A stretch of DNA of 64,000 nt from assembly GCF_001570725.1 (NCBI RefSeq), contig NZ_BCNV01000001.1:1798001-1862000 (forward strand), given 5' to 3'. Made by a program: the position numbers and the translations under genes. Each line of letters opens with the position of its first letter. The first letter of the stretch is position 1. Positions 43,270 to 52,497 of the stretch are shown here, one piece after another. Below the pieces are notes generated by a model that was not told where the DNA came from, did no database searches, and saw nothing but the letters and a program-made list of their open reading frames with translations. The DNA is from Paenibacillus amylolyticus (GTDB lineage: Bacteria; Bacillota; Bacilli; Paenibacillales; Paenibacillaceae).

Positions 43270-44160
43270 ATGTTTGCCAAAACGATTCGAAAGGACCATT
43301 ACGGCTACTACTTCATTGCTCCGTTCTTTATTATTTTCACCATTTTTGGCCTCTATCCCATATTGTATTCGCTCTATATCAGTTTCACTAACTTTGATGG
43401 AATCACGACACCTGACTTTGTAGGGATTGGTAACTATGTAGCCGTACTACAAGATCCGTTGTTCTACAAAACCTTGTTTAATACGTTATTCATCTGGGGA
43501 GTTTCAGTGGTTCCGCAGCTCACAATCTCACTTGTGCTGGCTTTTATTCTGAACGATAAACTGCTCAAAGGGCGGGATTTTTTCAGAGCGGTATACTTTT
43601 TCCCCAATATTGTAACGGCTGCATCACTCGGGTTGCTTGTCAGCCTGATCTTTGATTGGCAGTCCGGGGGACTGAATCATTTTTTGATGCAGATCGGGAT
43701 TATTCAAGATCCAATTAATTGGAAAAATGACCCTTGGTTTATGCGGTTAATTGTGTCATCTATCTTGTTTTTTCAATACTTCGGTTATTCCATGGTCATC
43801 TACCTTGCAGGTCTTCAGGGTATTGATCCGTCGTTACTGGAAGCTGCCCAGATGGATGGCGCGAAAAAGAAACATATTTTCATCCATATTATCGTACCGA
43901 TGCTGCGCCCAATTATTCTCTTTCAGATGATCACATCCATTATTGGTGGCATCCAGATTTTCGATCAGCCTTTTACACTAACCAATGGCAATGGCGGTCC
44001 TGACCGAGCAGCCATGACAAGCATTATGTATCTCTATAATGTAGCATTTCAGAGCACTCGTTTTGGTTACGGGGCTGCAATAGCATTTTGTCTATTTATT
44101 ATCATCATATTATTGTCCGTTGCATCCTTCATCATGACCAAGCGGAAGAGCCGTTCATAG
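43270..44160 (+). CDS. Sugar ABC transporter permease, MalF/UgpA type
   Basis: 296 residues, six membrane helices. The EAA loop that contacts the ATPase reads LEAAQMDGAKKKHIFIHIIVPMLRP. N-terminal YYFIAPFFIIFTIFGLYPILYSLYISF is typical of this subunit. Start ATG follows GGGGGGAC. It pairs with the next permease. No ATPase gene is present in the operon; bacilli often use one shared MsmX-type ATPase. Confidence 0.93.
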   Translation: MFAKTIRKDHYGYYFIAPFFIIFTIFGLYPILYSLYISFTNFDGITTPDFVGIGNYVAVLQDPLFYKTLFNTLFIWGVSVVPQLTISLVLAFILNDKLLKGRDFFRAVYFFPNIVTAASLGLLVSLIFDWQSGGLNHFLMQIGIIQDPINWKNDPWFMRLIVSSILFFQYFGYSMVIYLAGLQGIDPSLLEAAQMDGAKKKHIFIHIIVPMLRPIILFQMITSIIGGIQIFDQPFTLTNGNGGPDRAAMTSIMYLYNVAFQSTRFGYGAAIAFCLFIIIILLSVASFIMTKRKSRS

Positions 44161-44174
44161 GGAGGGGAGTTCTT

Positions 44175-45056
44175 ATGCAAACTGCAAAATCAATTGAACA
44201 ACCAAATGCGGCTATTCAGCATTATGCCAACACAAGGCGTCTGACGGCAGGCAAAATCATCATCTATCTGTTGCTGATAGGTCTTGCCGTGCTCTGCATT
44301 ATTCCGTTTTATCTGATGCTCATCTATTCTACACATAACAATGCAACAATTGCTTCAACGTTCACCTTTCTCCCCGGATCATTTTTGATCGATAACTATA
44401 TGAATATGGTATCCAAAATTAACATTTGGCGTGGGTTTGCCAACAGCATATTCATTGCCGGAACATCGACCGTGTTATCTCTGTATATAGGTGCTCTGAC
44501 CGCATATGGCTTTGCCAAGTTTAAATTCAAAGGGCGGAACGGGTTGTTTCTGTTTCTGTTAGCGACCATGATGGTGCCGGGTCAGCTGGCCCTCATTGGC
44601 GTGTATCGACTATTCAGCATGCTGGGACTTTTGGACAGCTATGCTGCAATTATTTTGCCTGCTGCAGCTAACGCATTTAACGTATTTTTCATCAAACAGT
44701 TTATGGAGAGCAGCATCCCGGATGAGATTATTGAATCTGCGCGGGTGGACAGTGCAGGTGAATTCCGGACGTTCAATCAGATTGTACTGCCCATTCTGGG
44801 ACCGGCGATCTCGGCCCTTGGGATATTCACGTTTATCGGTTCATGGAATAATTTTCTAACACCACTCGTTCTGTTTTTCTCTCTGGATAAATACCCGCTA
44901 CCCGTACTGGTTGCGCTAGTGCAAGGGTACTATGGGATGGATTATGGACTCTTGTATTTGGGTGTAGCGATCTCAATCTTGCCTATTATTGTTGTATTCT
45001 CTGTATTTTCCAAACAGATTATTGGAAGTGTTGCCTTGGGTGCGGTGAAAGGCTAG
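44175..45056 (+). CDS. Sugar ABC transporter permease, MalG/UgpE type
   Basis: 293 residues, six membrane helices, EAA loop IIESARVDSAGEFRTFNQIVLPILGPA. ATG 44175 with GGAGGGGA upstream is chosen; the frame continues upstream into the previous gene but without a ribosome site. 14 bp after the first permease gene. Last gene of the operon. Confidence 0.93.
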   Translation: MQTAKSIEQPNAAIQHYANTRRLTAGKIIIYLLLIGLAVLCIIPFYLMLIYSTHNNATIASTFTFLPGSFLIDNYMNMVSKINIWRGFANSIFIAGTSTVLSLYIGALTAYGFAKFKFKGRNGLFLFLLATMMVPGQLALIGVYRLFSMLGLLDSYAAIILPAAANAFNVFFIKQFMESSIPDEIIESARVDSAGEFRTFNQIVLPILGPAISALGIFTFIGSWNNFLTPLVLFFSLDKYPLPVLVALVQGYYGMDYGLLYLGVAISILPIIVVFSVFSKQIIGSVALGAVKG

Positions 45057-45095
45057 TAATTTATCGAGATTTTAATAGCGTTTGGTATCATAAGG

Positions 45096-45118
45096 GTCGT
45101 CCATATGGACGGCTCTTT
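45096..45118 (+). terminator. Weak terminator after sugar ABC operon
   Basis: Stem GTCGTCC / GGACGGC with loop ATAT and one G-T pair, followed by an interrupted T-rich stretch. Confidence 0.4.
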
Positions 45119-45215
45119 GCTGTTCTTTATTTTGCGTATATATCCCATCTTATAAGTAAAGGATACCTTTAACTGAGAATATCTGGACGGAGCATGAACG
45201 GGAAGGAGAGGTGTC

Positions 45216-46625
45216 ATGGACACATCAGCGATAACACAACAGGAGCTGCCGTTAACCGGATACCTAGCTGTTGATCAAGAAATGTTGCGTTCCGTTTTTG
45301 CCGGTTGCTCGGACATTGTATTTCATACGTTCCAAACGGCGTGTCTTACTTCAGCCTTATGTGTATATTGTGTTGGTTTATGTGATACAGAGCGGCTTGA
45401 ACGACAGGTATTGACACCTCTTCAGGAAATGGGGATCGAAGCTGCGCAAGTCCCAATGGCATCTGTTAAACATGTTGAAACAACCACTCAGGCGGTACAG
45501 GCCATATTAGAGGGAGAAGCTCTGTTACTGCTGGAAGGTTCAAAAGTTGGAACAGCTTACCCTCTATACCAAGCTGCAAATCGTTCAACGGAGGAACCGT
45601 TAGCTGAATCGACTGTGCGCGGTGCACGGGATGGATTTACAGAATCGTTGACGATGAATATGTCACTACTGCGCAAACGTATCAAAACACCTGCATTAAA
45701 AATTCATACACGTAACATGGGAGATCGCACGAACACGAGTGTCTCACTTATCTATATGGAAGGCATTATTGATCCTAAACTGGTGAAGGAAGTAGAGGTA
45801 CGACTTGACGATTTGAAGCTTCGAGACGTACTGGAGAGTCAGTACATTGAAGAAGGTATTGTGGATCAGCGATATTCACCATTTCCACAGATGATAGCGA
45901 CGGAACGTCCGGATGTCGTTGCTTCCAACTTGCTGGAAGGTCGGTTTGCTATTCTCGTTGATGGAACGCCGTTCACCCTTATTGCGCCAGTGACCATCTT
46001 TTCCATGTTACAATCCCCCGAAGATTATTATCAAAATGTATTCATGAGTGTTTTTGTACGCTGGCTGCGATACATTTTTTATGTGTTATCCATGCTGCTT
46101 CCATCGGCTTATGTAGCAATTACTACGTTTCATCAGGAGATGATTCCTACTGTATTGCTTCTCAGTATTGCCCGGGCGAGAGAAGAAATTCCTTTCCCGG
46201 CACTGGTTGAAGCGCTCATTATGGAAATTGCCTTTGAAGCACTGCGTGAGGCTGGTGTCCGATTGCCGAAGCAGGTCGGATCAGCCGTCAGTATCGTGGG
46301 AGCCTTAATTATCGGCCAGGCGGCGACTAGTGCAGGAATTGTGTCAGCCCCCATGATTATCATTGTCGCGATTACCGGAATCGCTTCTTTCATGATCCCC
46401 CGTTATGCTGCCAGCATCGCGACCCGACTACTGCGTTTTCCCATGATGATTCTGGCAGGAACGCTGGGACTTACGGGTGTCATGCTTGGCGTCATCTTGG
46501 TTGTCATTCATCTGAGCAGCCTTCGTTCATTCGGAACACCTTATCTGTCACCGGTAGCACCTACGATGGCTAAGGAACTCAAGGATGTATGGTGGCGTCC
46601 ATCACCGAGGAACAAACCTCACTAG
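45216..46625 (+). CDS. Spore germinant receptor A subunit (GerA family)
   Basis: 469 residues, GerAA/GerBA/GerKA family. N-terminal soluble domain; central segments TNTSVSLIYMEGIIDPKLVKEV and ESQYIEEGIVDQ are hallmarks, with RPDVVASNLLEGRFAILVDGTPF before five or so membrane helices, including IPTVLLLSIARAREEIPFPALVEALIMEIAFE. Sits in the inner membrane of the spore and senses nutrient germinants with the B and C subunits encoded next. GGAAGGAGAGG precedes ATG. Expected control by sigma-G in the forespore; I could not confidently place that promoter. Confidence 0.95.
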   Translation: MDTSAITQQELPLTGYLAVDQEMLRSVFAGCSDIVFHTFQTACLTSALCVYCVGLCDTERLERQVLTPLQEMGIEAAQVPMASVKHVETTTQAVQAILEGEALLLLEGSKVGTAYPLYQAANRSTEEPLAESTVRGARDGFTESLTMNMSLLRKRIKTPALKIHTRNMGDRTNTSVSLIYMEGIIDPKLVKEVEVRLDDLKLRDVLESQYIEEGIVDQRYSPFPQMIATERPDVVASNLLEGRFAILVDGTPFTLIAPVTIFSMLQSPEDYYQNVFMSVFVRWLRYIFYVLSMLLPSAYVAITTFHQEMIPTVLLLSIARAREEIPFPALVEALIMEIAFEALREAGVRLPKQVGSAVSIVGALIIGQAATSAGIVSAPMIIIVAITGIASFMIPRYAASIATRLLRFPMMILAGTLGLTGVMLGVILVVIHLSSLRSFGTPYLSPVAPTMAKELKDVWWRPSPRNKPH

Positions 46626-46673
46626 ACCAATATGCACCAAGCAACCAATGCATCCAAGGGAGCGGGATCACAC

Positions 46674-47792
46674 ATGTTGACGGACAAAGGAAAAATATCG
46701 GAAACACAATTGGCATTCATGGTCTTTCCCGCCATTCTCGCGACGGCCATCTTATCAGTGCCTGGAATTACAATGCACTATGCAGGACATGACATGTGGA
46801 TGACTCCAATTATAGGTTCTCTCGTTGGACTGGCTGCGATCGGTATCTCCATTGGTCTTGATCGTATGTACCCTGGAAAAACGCTTATTCAATCCAGTGT
46901 ATCGATCGTTGGTCGGATTCCAGGCAAGTTGTTCGGCCTGATATACATTGCTTTCTTGCCCCACCTGACGGGCTTGATTATTCGGGAATACGGTGAGTTC
47001 ATTGTCAATAATGCACTTCCAAGTACACCTTTGTTTGTTGTGATGGGTACGATGGTTGTTGTATGTGCGATTAATGTCAGGCTGGGAATCGAAGTTGTCG
47101 GACGAACATCTCAGGTATTTGTTACCCTGCTGATTGTGCTGCTGGCGTTGATCTTTATACTGTTAATTGGTGAACTGAATCCTGCCGAGCTGTTCCCTTT
47201 CATGGAGAAAGGACCCATTCCCATTATTACAGGAGCCGCTGCACCCGCTGCATGGTTTAGTGAATATATCGTGCTGGCTTTTCTGTTACCTTATGTGAAT
47301 CAAAAAAAACGAACAACCCGGGTCATGCTGGGTTCCCTTGTACTGACGACAACTGCAATGACGGTTACCAATCTGTTTTGCCTGTTTTTAATTGGTGATT
47401 TGACGGATACATTCGTATTTCCGGTCATGATTGCAGCAAGATACATAACCATTGCGGACTTTCTGCAACATATCGAGTCCCTTATTATTGCAGTTTGGAT
47501 TTTCGGTATTTTCGTTAAAATTTCCGTTTTTCTATATATCTTTGCTACATCCACAGCGGAATGGTTTGGGTTGAAGGACTACAAGCCCGTTGTTTTTCCG
47601 CTTTCGTTCCTGTGTATGGTATTTGCTTACTGGGTTGTGTCCGGCGGATCTGGCATTTCCAGTCTGGTTAGCGCTTCAGCCAACTTGTATACGATCAGCA
47701 TTTTATTAATCCTTCCGGCTATGATCTACGGTGTTGCATGGCTGAAAAAGGGTTGGGCACATGTTAGAAAGAATCGAGCGAGTAATGATTGA
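46674..47792 (+). CDS. Spore germinant receptor B subunit (GerAB/APC-like)
   Basis: 372 residues, about ten membrane helices, spore germination branch of the amino-acid permease superfamily. Begins LTDKGKISETQLAFMVFPAILATAILSVPG, the usual GerB N-terminus, which is why ATG 46674 (with GGGAG 11 bases before) is preferred to 46632. It is thought to bind the germinant directly. Second gene of the operon. Confidence 0.93.
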   Translation: MLTDKGKISETQLAFMVFPAILATAILSVPGITMHYAGHDMWMTPIIGSLVGLAAIGISIGLDRMYPGKTLIQSSVSIVGRIPGKLFGLIYIAFLPHLTGLIIREYGEFIVNNALPSTPLFVVMGTMVVVCAINVRLGIEVVGRTSQVFVTLLIVLLALIFILLIGELNPAELFPFMEKGPIPIITGAAAPAAWFSEYIVLAFLLPYVNQKKRTTRVMLGSLVLTTTAMTVTNLFCLFLIGDLTDTFVFPVMIAARYITIADFLQHIESLIIAVWIFGIFVKISVFLYIFATSTAEWFGLKDYKPVVFPLSFLCMVFAYWVVSGGSGISSLVSASANLYTISILLILPAMIYGVAWLKKGWAHVRKNRASND

Positions 47793-47807
47793 TGGGGGGA
47801 GGGGCAC

Positions 47808-48983
47808 TTGCGAATATGCAGAGTACTACTTCTGCTGATATTGTCTTGTGTGCTGTTAAGTGGCTGCTGGGATCGTATCGAAATTAACGATTTGGCCATC
47901 GTGCTGGCTACGGGGATTGATTACGAAGAGGGCAAAGTACAATTGACTTCACAGATATTTGTTCCGCGCAAAGCAGGTGGAGGAGATAGCAGTGGGAGCG
48001 GAGGCAGTCCAAGCGGTGTCACATTGATTCGAACAGCGGAGGGGCGTACGATTGCCGAGGCGTTGAATCGGCTGCAACGGAAAGTTCCCCGAAATATGTT
48101 CTGGGGGCACTGCGAAGTCATTATCATTAGTGAACAAGCCGGCAAGCGCGGTATTCGCGAGTACATCGATTTCTTCCTGCGTTATCCTCAGTTCAGGGAG
48201 CATGCGTATGTCTTTTCCAGCGAAAAGGCGGCGAAAGATATCCTGGCTTTACTTGATCCCCTGGAGCGGAGTTCTGCTGAATCATTGCGTGAGATGGCCA
48301 ATCTGAAGCTAGGTACACGTGTCACTGCACTTGAACTGGCTAAATCCATTGAAGGACCAAGCACTTCCGCCATTTTGTCTCGCATGTTAGTCTTACCCCC
48401 AGAACCCGATCAGGATAAACTGACGACTACACCATATGTGAAAGGTCTGAGCTTGTATAACAAGGATCGCTATGTCAAAACGGTTAAGGAACCAATGAGC
48501 GTAGGTGTATTGCTACTCGCAAAAGAGCTGAACAACATTATCATGCCTGTTGAGTTTGAGCCGTTAGAGGGTTCGTTCTCGATTCGACTCATTGAAATTA
48601 AAACGGCCTTGAAGCCACGAATTGTAAACCAGCATTGGAGCATGAAGGTGGATATCCAAACCAGCGGAGAAGTGGTGTTAAATACGACGGATGCCAATCT
48701 AACGGATCCCGCTGTGTTAACTAAACTGGAACAGGAATGGTCTGCCAAGCTCACATCTCTGGCTCATGATGCTTTAGATCTGTCCCAGAAGGAGCTGCGC
48801 TCCGATTTCTTCAAATTTGCAGTTGAATTCCGCAGATATTATCCGAAGCAATGGAAGAAGCAGGAGAAGAACTGGGAAACCCTCTATCCTGAATTGGACG
48901 TGGAAGTTAAAGTGGATGCACACGTAGTGCGTACCGGTAAATCAACCGGACCACAGGGGATACCGAATGAGGACGAAACTTAA
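47808..48983 (+). CDS. Spore germinant receptor C subunit lipoprotein (GerAC family)
   Basis: 391 residues. TTG start with GGGGGGAGGGG upstream; lipobox LLSGC with lipidated Cys20, immediately followed by the family signature WDRIEINDLAIVLATGIDYE. The remainder has the three-domain GerAC look, ending RRYYPKQWKKQEKNWETLYPELDVEVKVDAHVVRTG. Anchored on the outer face of the spore inner membrane and needed for receptor function. Confidence 0.95.
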   Translation: MRICRVLLLLILSCVLLSGCWDRIEINDLAIVLATGIDYEEGKVQLTSQIFVPRKAGGGDSSGSGGSPSGVTLIRTAEGRTIAEALNRLQRKVPRNMFWGHCEVIIISEQAGKRGIREYIDFFLRYPQFREHAYVFSSEKAAKDILALLDPLERSSAESLREMANLKLGTRVTALELAKSIEGPSTSAILSRMLVLPPEPDQDKLTTTPYVKGLSLYNKDRYVKTVKEPMSVGVLLLAKELNNIIMPVEFEPLEGSFSIRLIEIKTALKPRIVNQHWSMKVDIQTSGEVVLNTTDANLTDPAVLTKLEQEWSAKLTSLAHDALDLSQKELRSDFFKFAVEFRRYYPKQWKKQEKNWETLYPELDVEVKVDAHVVRTGKSTGPQGIPNEDET

Positions 48984-49027
48984 CAGCATTTGCTCCTGTT
49001 ACAAGCTTGAGAAAGAGAGGTGATTGC

Positions 49028-49246
49028 ATGAAACTGGGCTCAATCCTTGGAATCCTGATGTTGGCGACTGCAATAGTGTATGGAGAGTGGAGGAGTAGCA
49101 AAGAGAAGCGAGCCAGAATAGTGACAGCAGGAATTACTGCTGTGGCGGCTGTCATTGGAATCATTCTTCTCTTTCAACCTCGTTTGCCCGGTCCGACCCA
49201 GATTGTGAAGCTTGTATTTGGAAGCGTGGATAAACTTATGAAATAA
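49028..49246 (+). CDS. Small two-helix protein, probable germinant receptor D subunit
   Basis: 72 residues with two hydrophobic helices (about 4-20 and 34-52) separated by the basic stretch WRSSKEKRARI. Some gerA-type operons of bacilli carry such D-subunit genes, whose products modulate the response; length, topology and position after the C subunit agree. ATG 49028 follows AGAGGTG. Last gene of the operon, before a strong terminator. Confidence 0.75.
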   Translation: MKLGSILGILMLATAIVYGEWRSSKEKRARIVTAGITAVAAVIGIILLFQPRLPGPTQIVKLVFGSVDKLMK

Positions 49247-49255
49247 ATGGATAGC

Positions 49256-49303
49256 AAAGAAGGACCAAGTCTCTGACAAGAGAGATTCGGTCCTTCTTTT
49301 ATT
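49256..49303. terminator. Bidirectional terminator after germination operon
   Basis: 11-bp outer stem AAAGAAGGACC / GGTCCTTCTTT with an inner CTCT/AGAG hairpin and T-run, between the convergent D-subunit and GH18 genes. Confidence 0.85.
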
Positions 49304-49341
49304 TTAAGTGAAATGTAATTTATTCATCCACTCAAAGATGT

Positions 49342-50616
49342 CTATTCTTTGATGACAGATGCATTCACGGCATCTTCCATCTTCGTATTGTACGAACGGA
49401 ACAGACCCAGGCGCCAGAAGGCAGCTCCTTTCAGGTCATAACGTTTGGCAAGACCCAGTTTATCATCCACAGAGGACGGCGTTTCACTGCTTAAACTGAT
49501 ACCGAGAAGCAACTTATTTTTGGGGACACCAGCTTGAAGAGCTTGCTGAATGGCTTGGTCCACAAGGCTATTGGGTTCGGGTACCTGGGATTTGGTGCCA
49601 ACCGGATTATACTGATAGGCCATAATAATAAGATCATCTGCAATAGAGGCAAGTGTTTTGTAATCATATCCTTTATAAGCACTGTTTAGCGGCGGTACCG
49701 CCAGAGATAAGGCTGTGTCTTGGGGTAAGGAACTCTTCAATTGTTTCACATAAGCATTGAGCAACTTCTGTTGTTCTACCGCATCCAGTTTAAACCCCAG
49801 TCCTTCAAAATCCAGAACAACTCCGCCAAAACCATGCTCAGCTACCGCAGCAGTTATACCTTCAATCGATTTCTGTCGCAGGCTGCTGTCACTCAGAACT
49901 TTGGTCAGTTCACCATTTCCATCCAAGGCATACACCATGAGCTGTGGTTGGATCTGCTGATCCGCTGCGTCAGCAACGATGGACTGCGGTGTAATCTCAC
50001 CCGCAGCAGCAGGGAGGCGGTACTCATCTCCTTGGAGCGTAAACTGACCTTCACGATCAATGCGGCTCCAGCCAAAGGCTACGGAATTCATGGAAGCAAT
50101 AAGATCCTTTTCTTGAAAGGATTGCAATGCATAGAAGGCTCTCAGATGCATTTCGCGCTGTGGTGAGACGAGGGAGACCGTTTTGGTTGCCTGATTCCAG
50201 CTCGCACTTACACCGAATTGGTTACTGAATGAACTGAGTGGAATGAGTACACGTCCTTCCCGCTGAACAGGTGCTGCAGGGAGTGTAACTTTTTTTCCAT
50301 TTACGGTGGCTGTGGTGCTGCCAACTTGTAATAGCACCTCGGTCGTTTGTCCGTTCACAGTGTTCGTCGCTTTTACAGTCTGTGATTTGCTGTTCCAGGT
50401 AATATCGATACCAAGGGCTTCTCCGACCGTCCGAAAGGGAACGTAAGTGACACCTTTATCAATCCGGGGTGCTGCATCAAACTTCAGGGGAACATCATCC
50501 AATTGAACGGTAATGGCTGGAGCAGCATAGGCTCCACCGATATTTGGAGTGCTTCCAAGGATAGAGAGAGCAATTACAGTAACCGCAGCAATTTTTCCTG
50601 CTCGTTTAATGAACAT
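49342..50616 (-). CDS. Secreted GH18-type protein with copper-amine-oxidase-like N-domain
   Basis: 424 residues. Signal peptide to about AYAA at 31. A copper-amine-oxidase N-terminal-like domain (about 35-150: DAAPRIDKGVTYVPFRTVGEALGIDITW), common as a wall-binding or structural module in Paenibacillus. Then a glycoside hydrolase 18 barrel with the active-site strand GFGGVVLDFEGL, Asp269 and Glu271 the D-x-E part. Related YaaH-type proteins cut spore cortex or peptidoglycan glycans. It is convergent with the germination operon. ATG 50616 follows GGAGGAAT. Confidence 0.88.
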   Translation of the reverse strand: MFIKRAGKIAAVTVIALSILGSTPNIGGAYAAPAITVQLDDVPLKFDAAPRIDKGVTYVPFRTVGEALGIDITWNSKSQTVKATNTVNGQTTEVLLQVGSTTATVNGKKVTLPAAPVQREGRVLIPLSSFSNQFGVSASWNQATKTVSLVSPQREMHLRAFYALQSFQEKDLIASMNSVAFGWSRIDREGQFTLQGDEYRLPAAAGEITPQSIVADAADQQIQPQLMVYALDGNGELTKVLSDSSLRQKSIEGITAAVAEHGFGGVVLDFEGLGFKLDAVEQQKLLNAYVKQLKSSLPQDTALSLAVPPLNSAYKGYDYKTLASIADDLIIMAYQYNPVGTKSQVPEPNSLVDQAIQQALQAGVPKNKLLLGISLSSETPSSVDDKLGLAKRYDLKGAAFWRLGLFRSYNTKMEDAVNASVIKE

Positions 50617-50798
50617 CGTATAATTCCTCCAACTTTCTACATAAGTAGTCGAATCATGTTATAACAAAATCTAGTAATCTAGCATATTTAGCATAACAAA
50701 ATTTTCATATCGTTCCAATATAAGAGTTGGATGTTTAGTCATACCGATGGCAGGAATCATAATATACTCCAATAAACATAGCGGAAGGAGTGTGCTTT

Positions 50799-51167
50799 TT
50801 GCCAAACTCTACGGGCTTTATTTACAATCCAACTTCGGGTGAGACCCAATCCACACAGCTGATAGTAACTTGCATTAATGATTCCCTCAATGCACCTGCC
50901 AATGTTGAGCTGGAAGTTTTCAGGTGGGACACCACTCAAGCGGCGCGCATACCCATTGGTCATGATCTTTTTGAATTACTTCCCCAAGCGACGAGAAGCT
51001 TAATCTATCCACTGATTAATGCGGCTTTCTATGAAGTGCAAAGTGATTATTTCAGTGCCACAAGTACGGTCATTCATGTATACGGTGTTAATTCTACAGG
51101 CCAGATCATTCAGCGTGTGCTTCAATCGGAGATGACTTTGATTGACCGCTTCACAAATATCCCTTAA
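50799..51167 (+). CDS. Unrecognised small protein, exported or surface-like composition
   Basis: 122 residues from TTG 50799, chosen because AAGGAG lies nine bases upstream. Beta-strand-rich, with repeated polar and hydrophobic alternation (STQLIVTCINDSLNAPANVELEVFRWD, TSTVIHVYGVNSTGQIIQRVL). No signal peptide and no family recognised. It precedes the Asp-box protein gene by 18 bp, so they form an operon, perhaps for a spore-surface or coat-associated structure, which is inference from location. Confidence 0.7.
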   Translation: MPNSTGFIYNPTSGETQSTQLIVTCINDSLNAPANVELEVFRWDTTQAARIPIGHDLFELLPQATRSLIYPLINAAFYEVQSDYFSATSTVIHVYGVNSTGQIIQRVLQSEMTLIDRFTNIP

Positions 51168-51185
51168 ACGAAAAGAGGTGAGCAG

Positions 51186-52418
51186 ATGGTAGTAGTGAAT
51201 ATTACTGGAGCTTTGGCAGGCAGTCAATTTGAACCCTCGATTGCGGTTAATACGTTGAACCCAAGTATCATGTGTGTAGTTGCTGTGGATACCAGTACAG
51301 GACCCACATTGACTGGCTTCTATAGGTCCATTGATGGAGGCAGTACCTGGTCGACCACTGTACTTCCTCAACCAGCTGGATATGCAGGGGCAGAAGCACC
51401 AACAATTGACTACACGTTTCCCAATACCTTCATCGTTACCGTTCACTTGTTTAACGGGATCAACGATGGAACCATTGCAAGTTATACCTCATTTGATGAT
51501 GGACTAACGTGGCAGCCACCAGTTATTGTACAGGCGGGTTTCGGTACCATTGTTCATAATGATGAACCGTACATAGCCGTCGATCGTTCCCCAGGAAGCC
51601 CATATCGAGGCAATGCATATGTCGGTTACACACCGCTTGCTACCGCTTCTTCCGCCATATTTACGCAAAGGTCACTCTCGCAAGGAATAACCTGGGAACC
51701 ACCTGACCGACAGTCGAATCCGCGAGGAATTCATGACCGGGCAGCGTTGGCTGTTGGATTCTCAGGTCAAGTCTACGCGGGATATATCATTACGGGTCCT
51801 GCCAGTCCTTCCGCGCTATTGCGTATTTCGTATGATGGGGGTATTACCTATCAACCCCCTCTAGATCGGCAGGCTACGTTCATCTCATCCGTTGTACCTG
51901 CACCTTCGCCCTTGCCTGTACCGAATTACGCTTTTCGAGTACAGACTAACTTAAGTTTGGGCGCGGATATATCGAATGGACCTAACAGTGGGACTGTGTA
52001 TGGCGTTTGGAATGATGCACGTGCCGGATATACCGATATTTTATTCTGCGAATCTCCTGATGGCCTTCTTTGGTCAGATCCAGTCAGTATTACAGGCGCA
52101 CCTCCAGGCACGCAGAATTTCTTCCCGTCGATCAGCGTGTCACCTTTTGCGGGCACGATTCGAGTTATTTATTACACAAATCGAATTGACGGGTTCCTAC
52201 TGGACGTCTTTGTTGCGGAATCTTTTAATGGGGGTGCCAGTTTCACCAACCGACGGATTACAACTACATCCTTTAATCCCAATGGCAACTCTCCGATGCC
52301 CACAGTACTGATTGGAGATTATATTACTGCGGCCACCGTCAGTCCGGATAATCTGGCAGCGGTGTGGATGGCTACAACGCCGCCCACGGGTAAGCTGGAT
52401 GTTTATTTTGGAAACTAA
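51186..52418 (+). CDS. Asp-box (BNR/sialidase-like) beta-propeller protein
   Basis: 410 residues. At least four Asp-box repeats are visible: SIDGGSTWST, SFDDGLTWQP, SYDGGITYQP and SPDGLLWSDP, with a degenerate SFNGGASFTN near the end. This marks a six-bladed sialidase-like propeller. The catalytic Arg triad of true sialidases is not obvious, so this may bind rather than cleave glycans. No signal peptide is seen. ATG follows AGAGGTGAG. Co-transcribed with the preceding small gene. Confidence 0.82.
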   Translation: MVVVNITGALAGSQFEPSIAVNTLNPSIMCVVAVDTSTGPTLTGFYRSIDGGSTWSTTVLPQPAGYAGAEAPTIDYTFPNTFIVTVHLFNGINDGTIASYTSFDDGLTWQPPVIVQAGFGTIVHNDEPYIAVDRSPGSPYRGNAYVGYTPLATASSAIFTQRSLSQGITWEPPDRQSNPRGIHDRAALAVGFSGQVYAGYIITGPASPSALLRISYDGGITYQPPLDRQATFISSVVPAPSPLPVPNYAFRVQTNLSLGADISNGPNSGTVYGVWNDARAGYTDILFCESPDGLLWSDPVSITGAPPGTQNFFPSISVSPFAGTIRVIYYTNRIDGFLLDVFVAESFNGGASFTNRRITTTSFNPNGNSPMPTVLIGDYITAATVSPDNLAAVWMATTPPTGKLDVYFGN

Positions 52419-52434
52419 TTCAGTGTAACTGGAA

Positions 52435-52485
52435 CACCCCCATACTCTTAATCTTTATGGCAAACAGATTAAGAGTATGGGGGTG
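52435..52485. other. 20-bp perfect hairpin lacking a T-tract
   Basis: Arms at 52435-52454 and 52466-52485 are fully complementary, core CACCCCCATACTCTTAATCT, with an 11-base loop. It lies between two convergent genes but has no T-run on either side, so it is not a typical intrinsic terminator. Confidence 0.75.
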
Positions 52486-52497
52486 GAGGTATTCATG

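Noticed and set aside
43181..43423. 80-codon frame between binding protein and permease genes
   Set aside because: Overlaps the start of the MalF-type permease in another frame and the intercistronic hairpin.
45061..45215. Sigma-G promoter before the germination operon
   Set aside because: Expected by biology, but I could not find a convincing -35/-10 pair.
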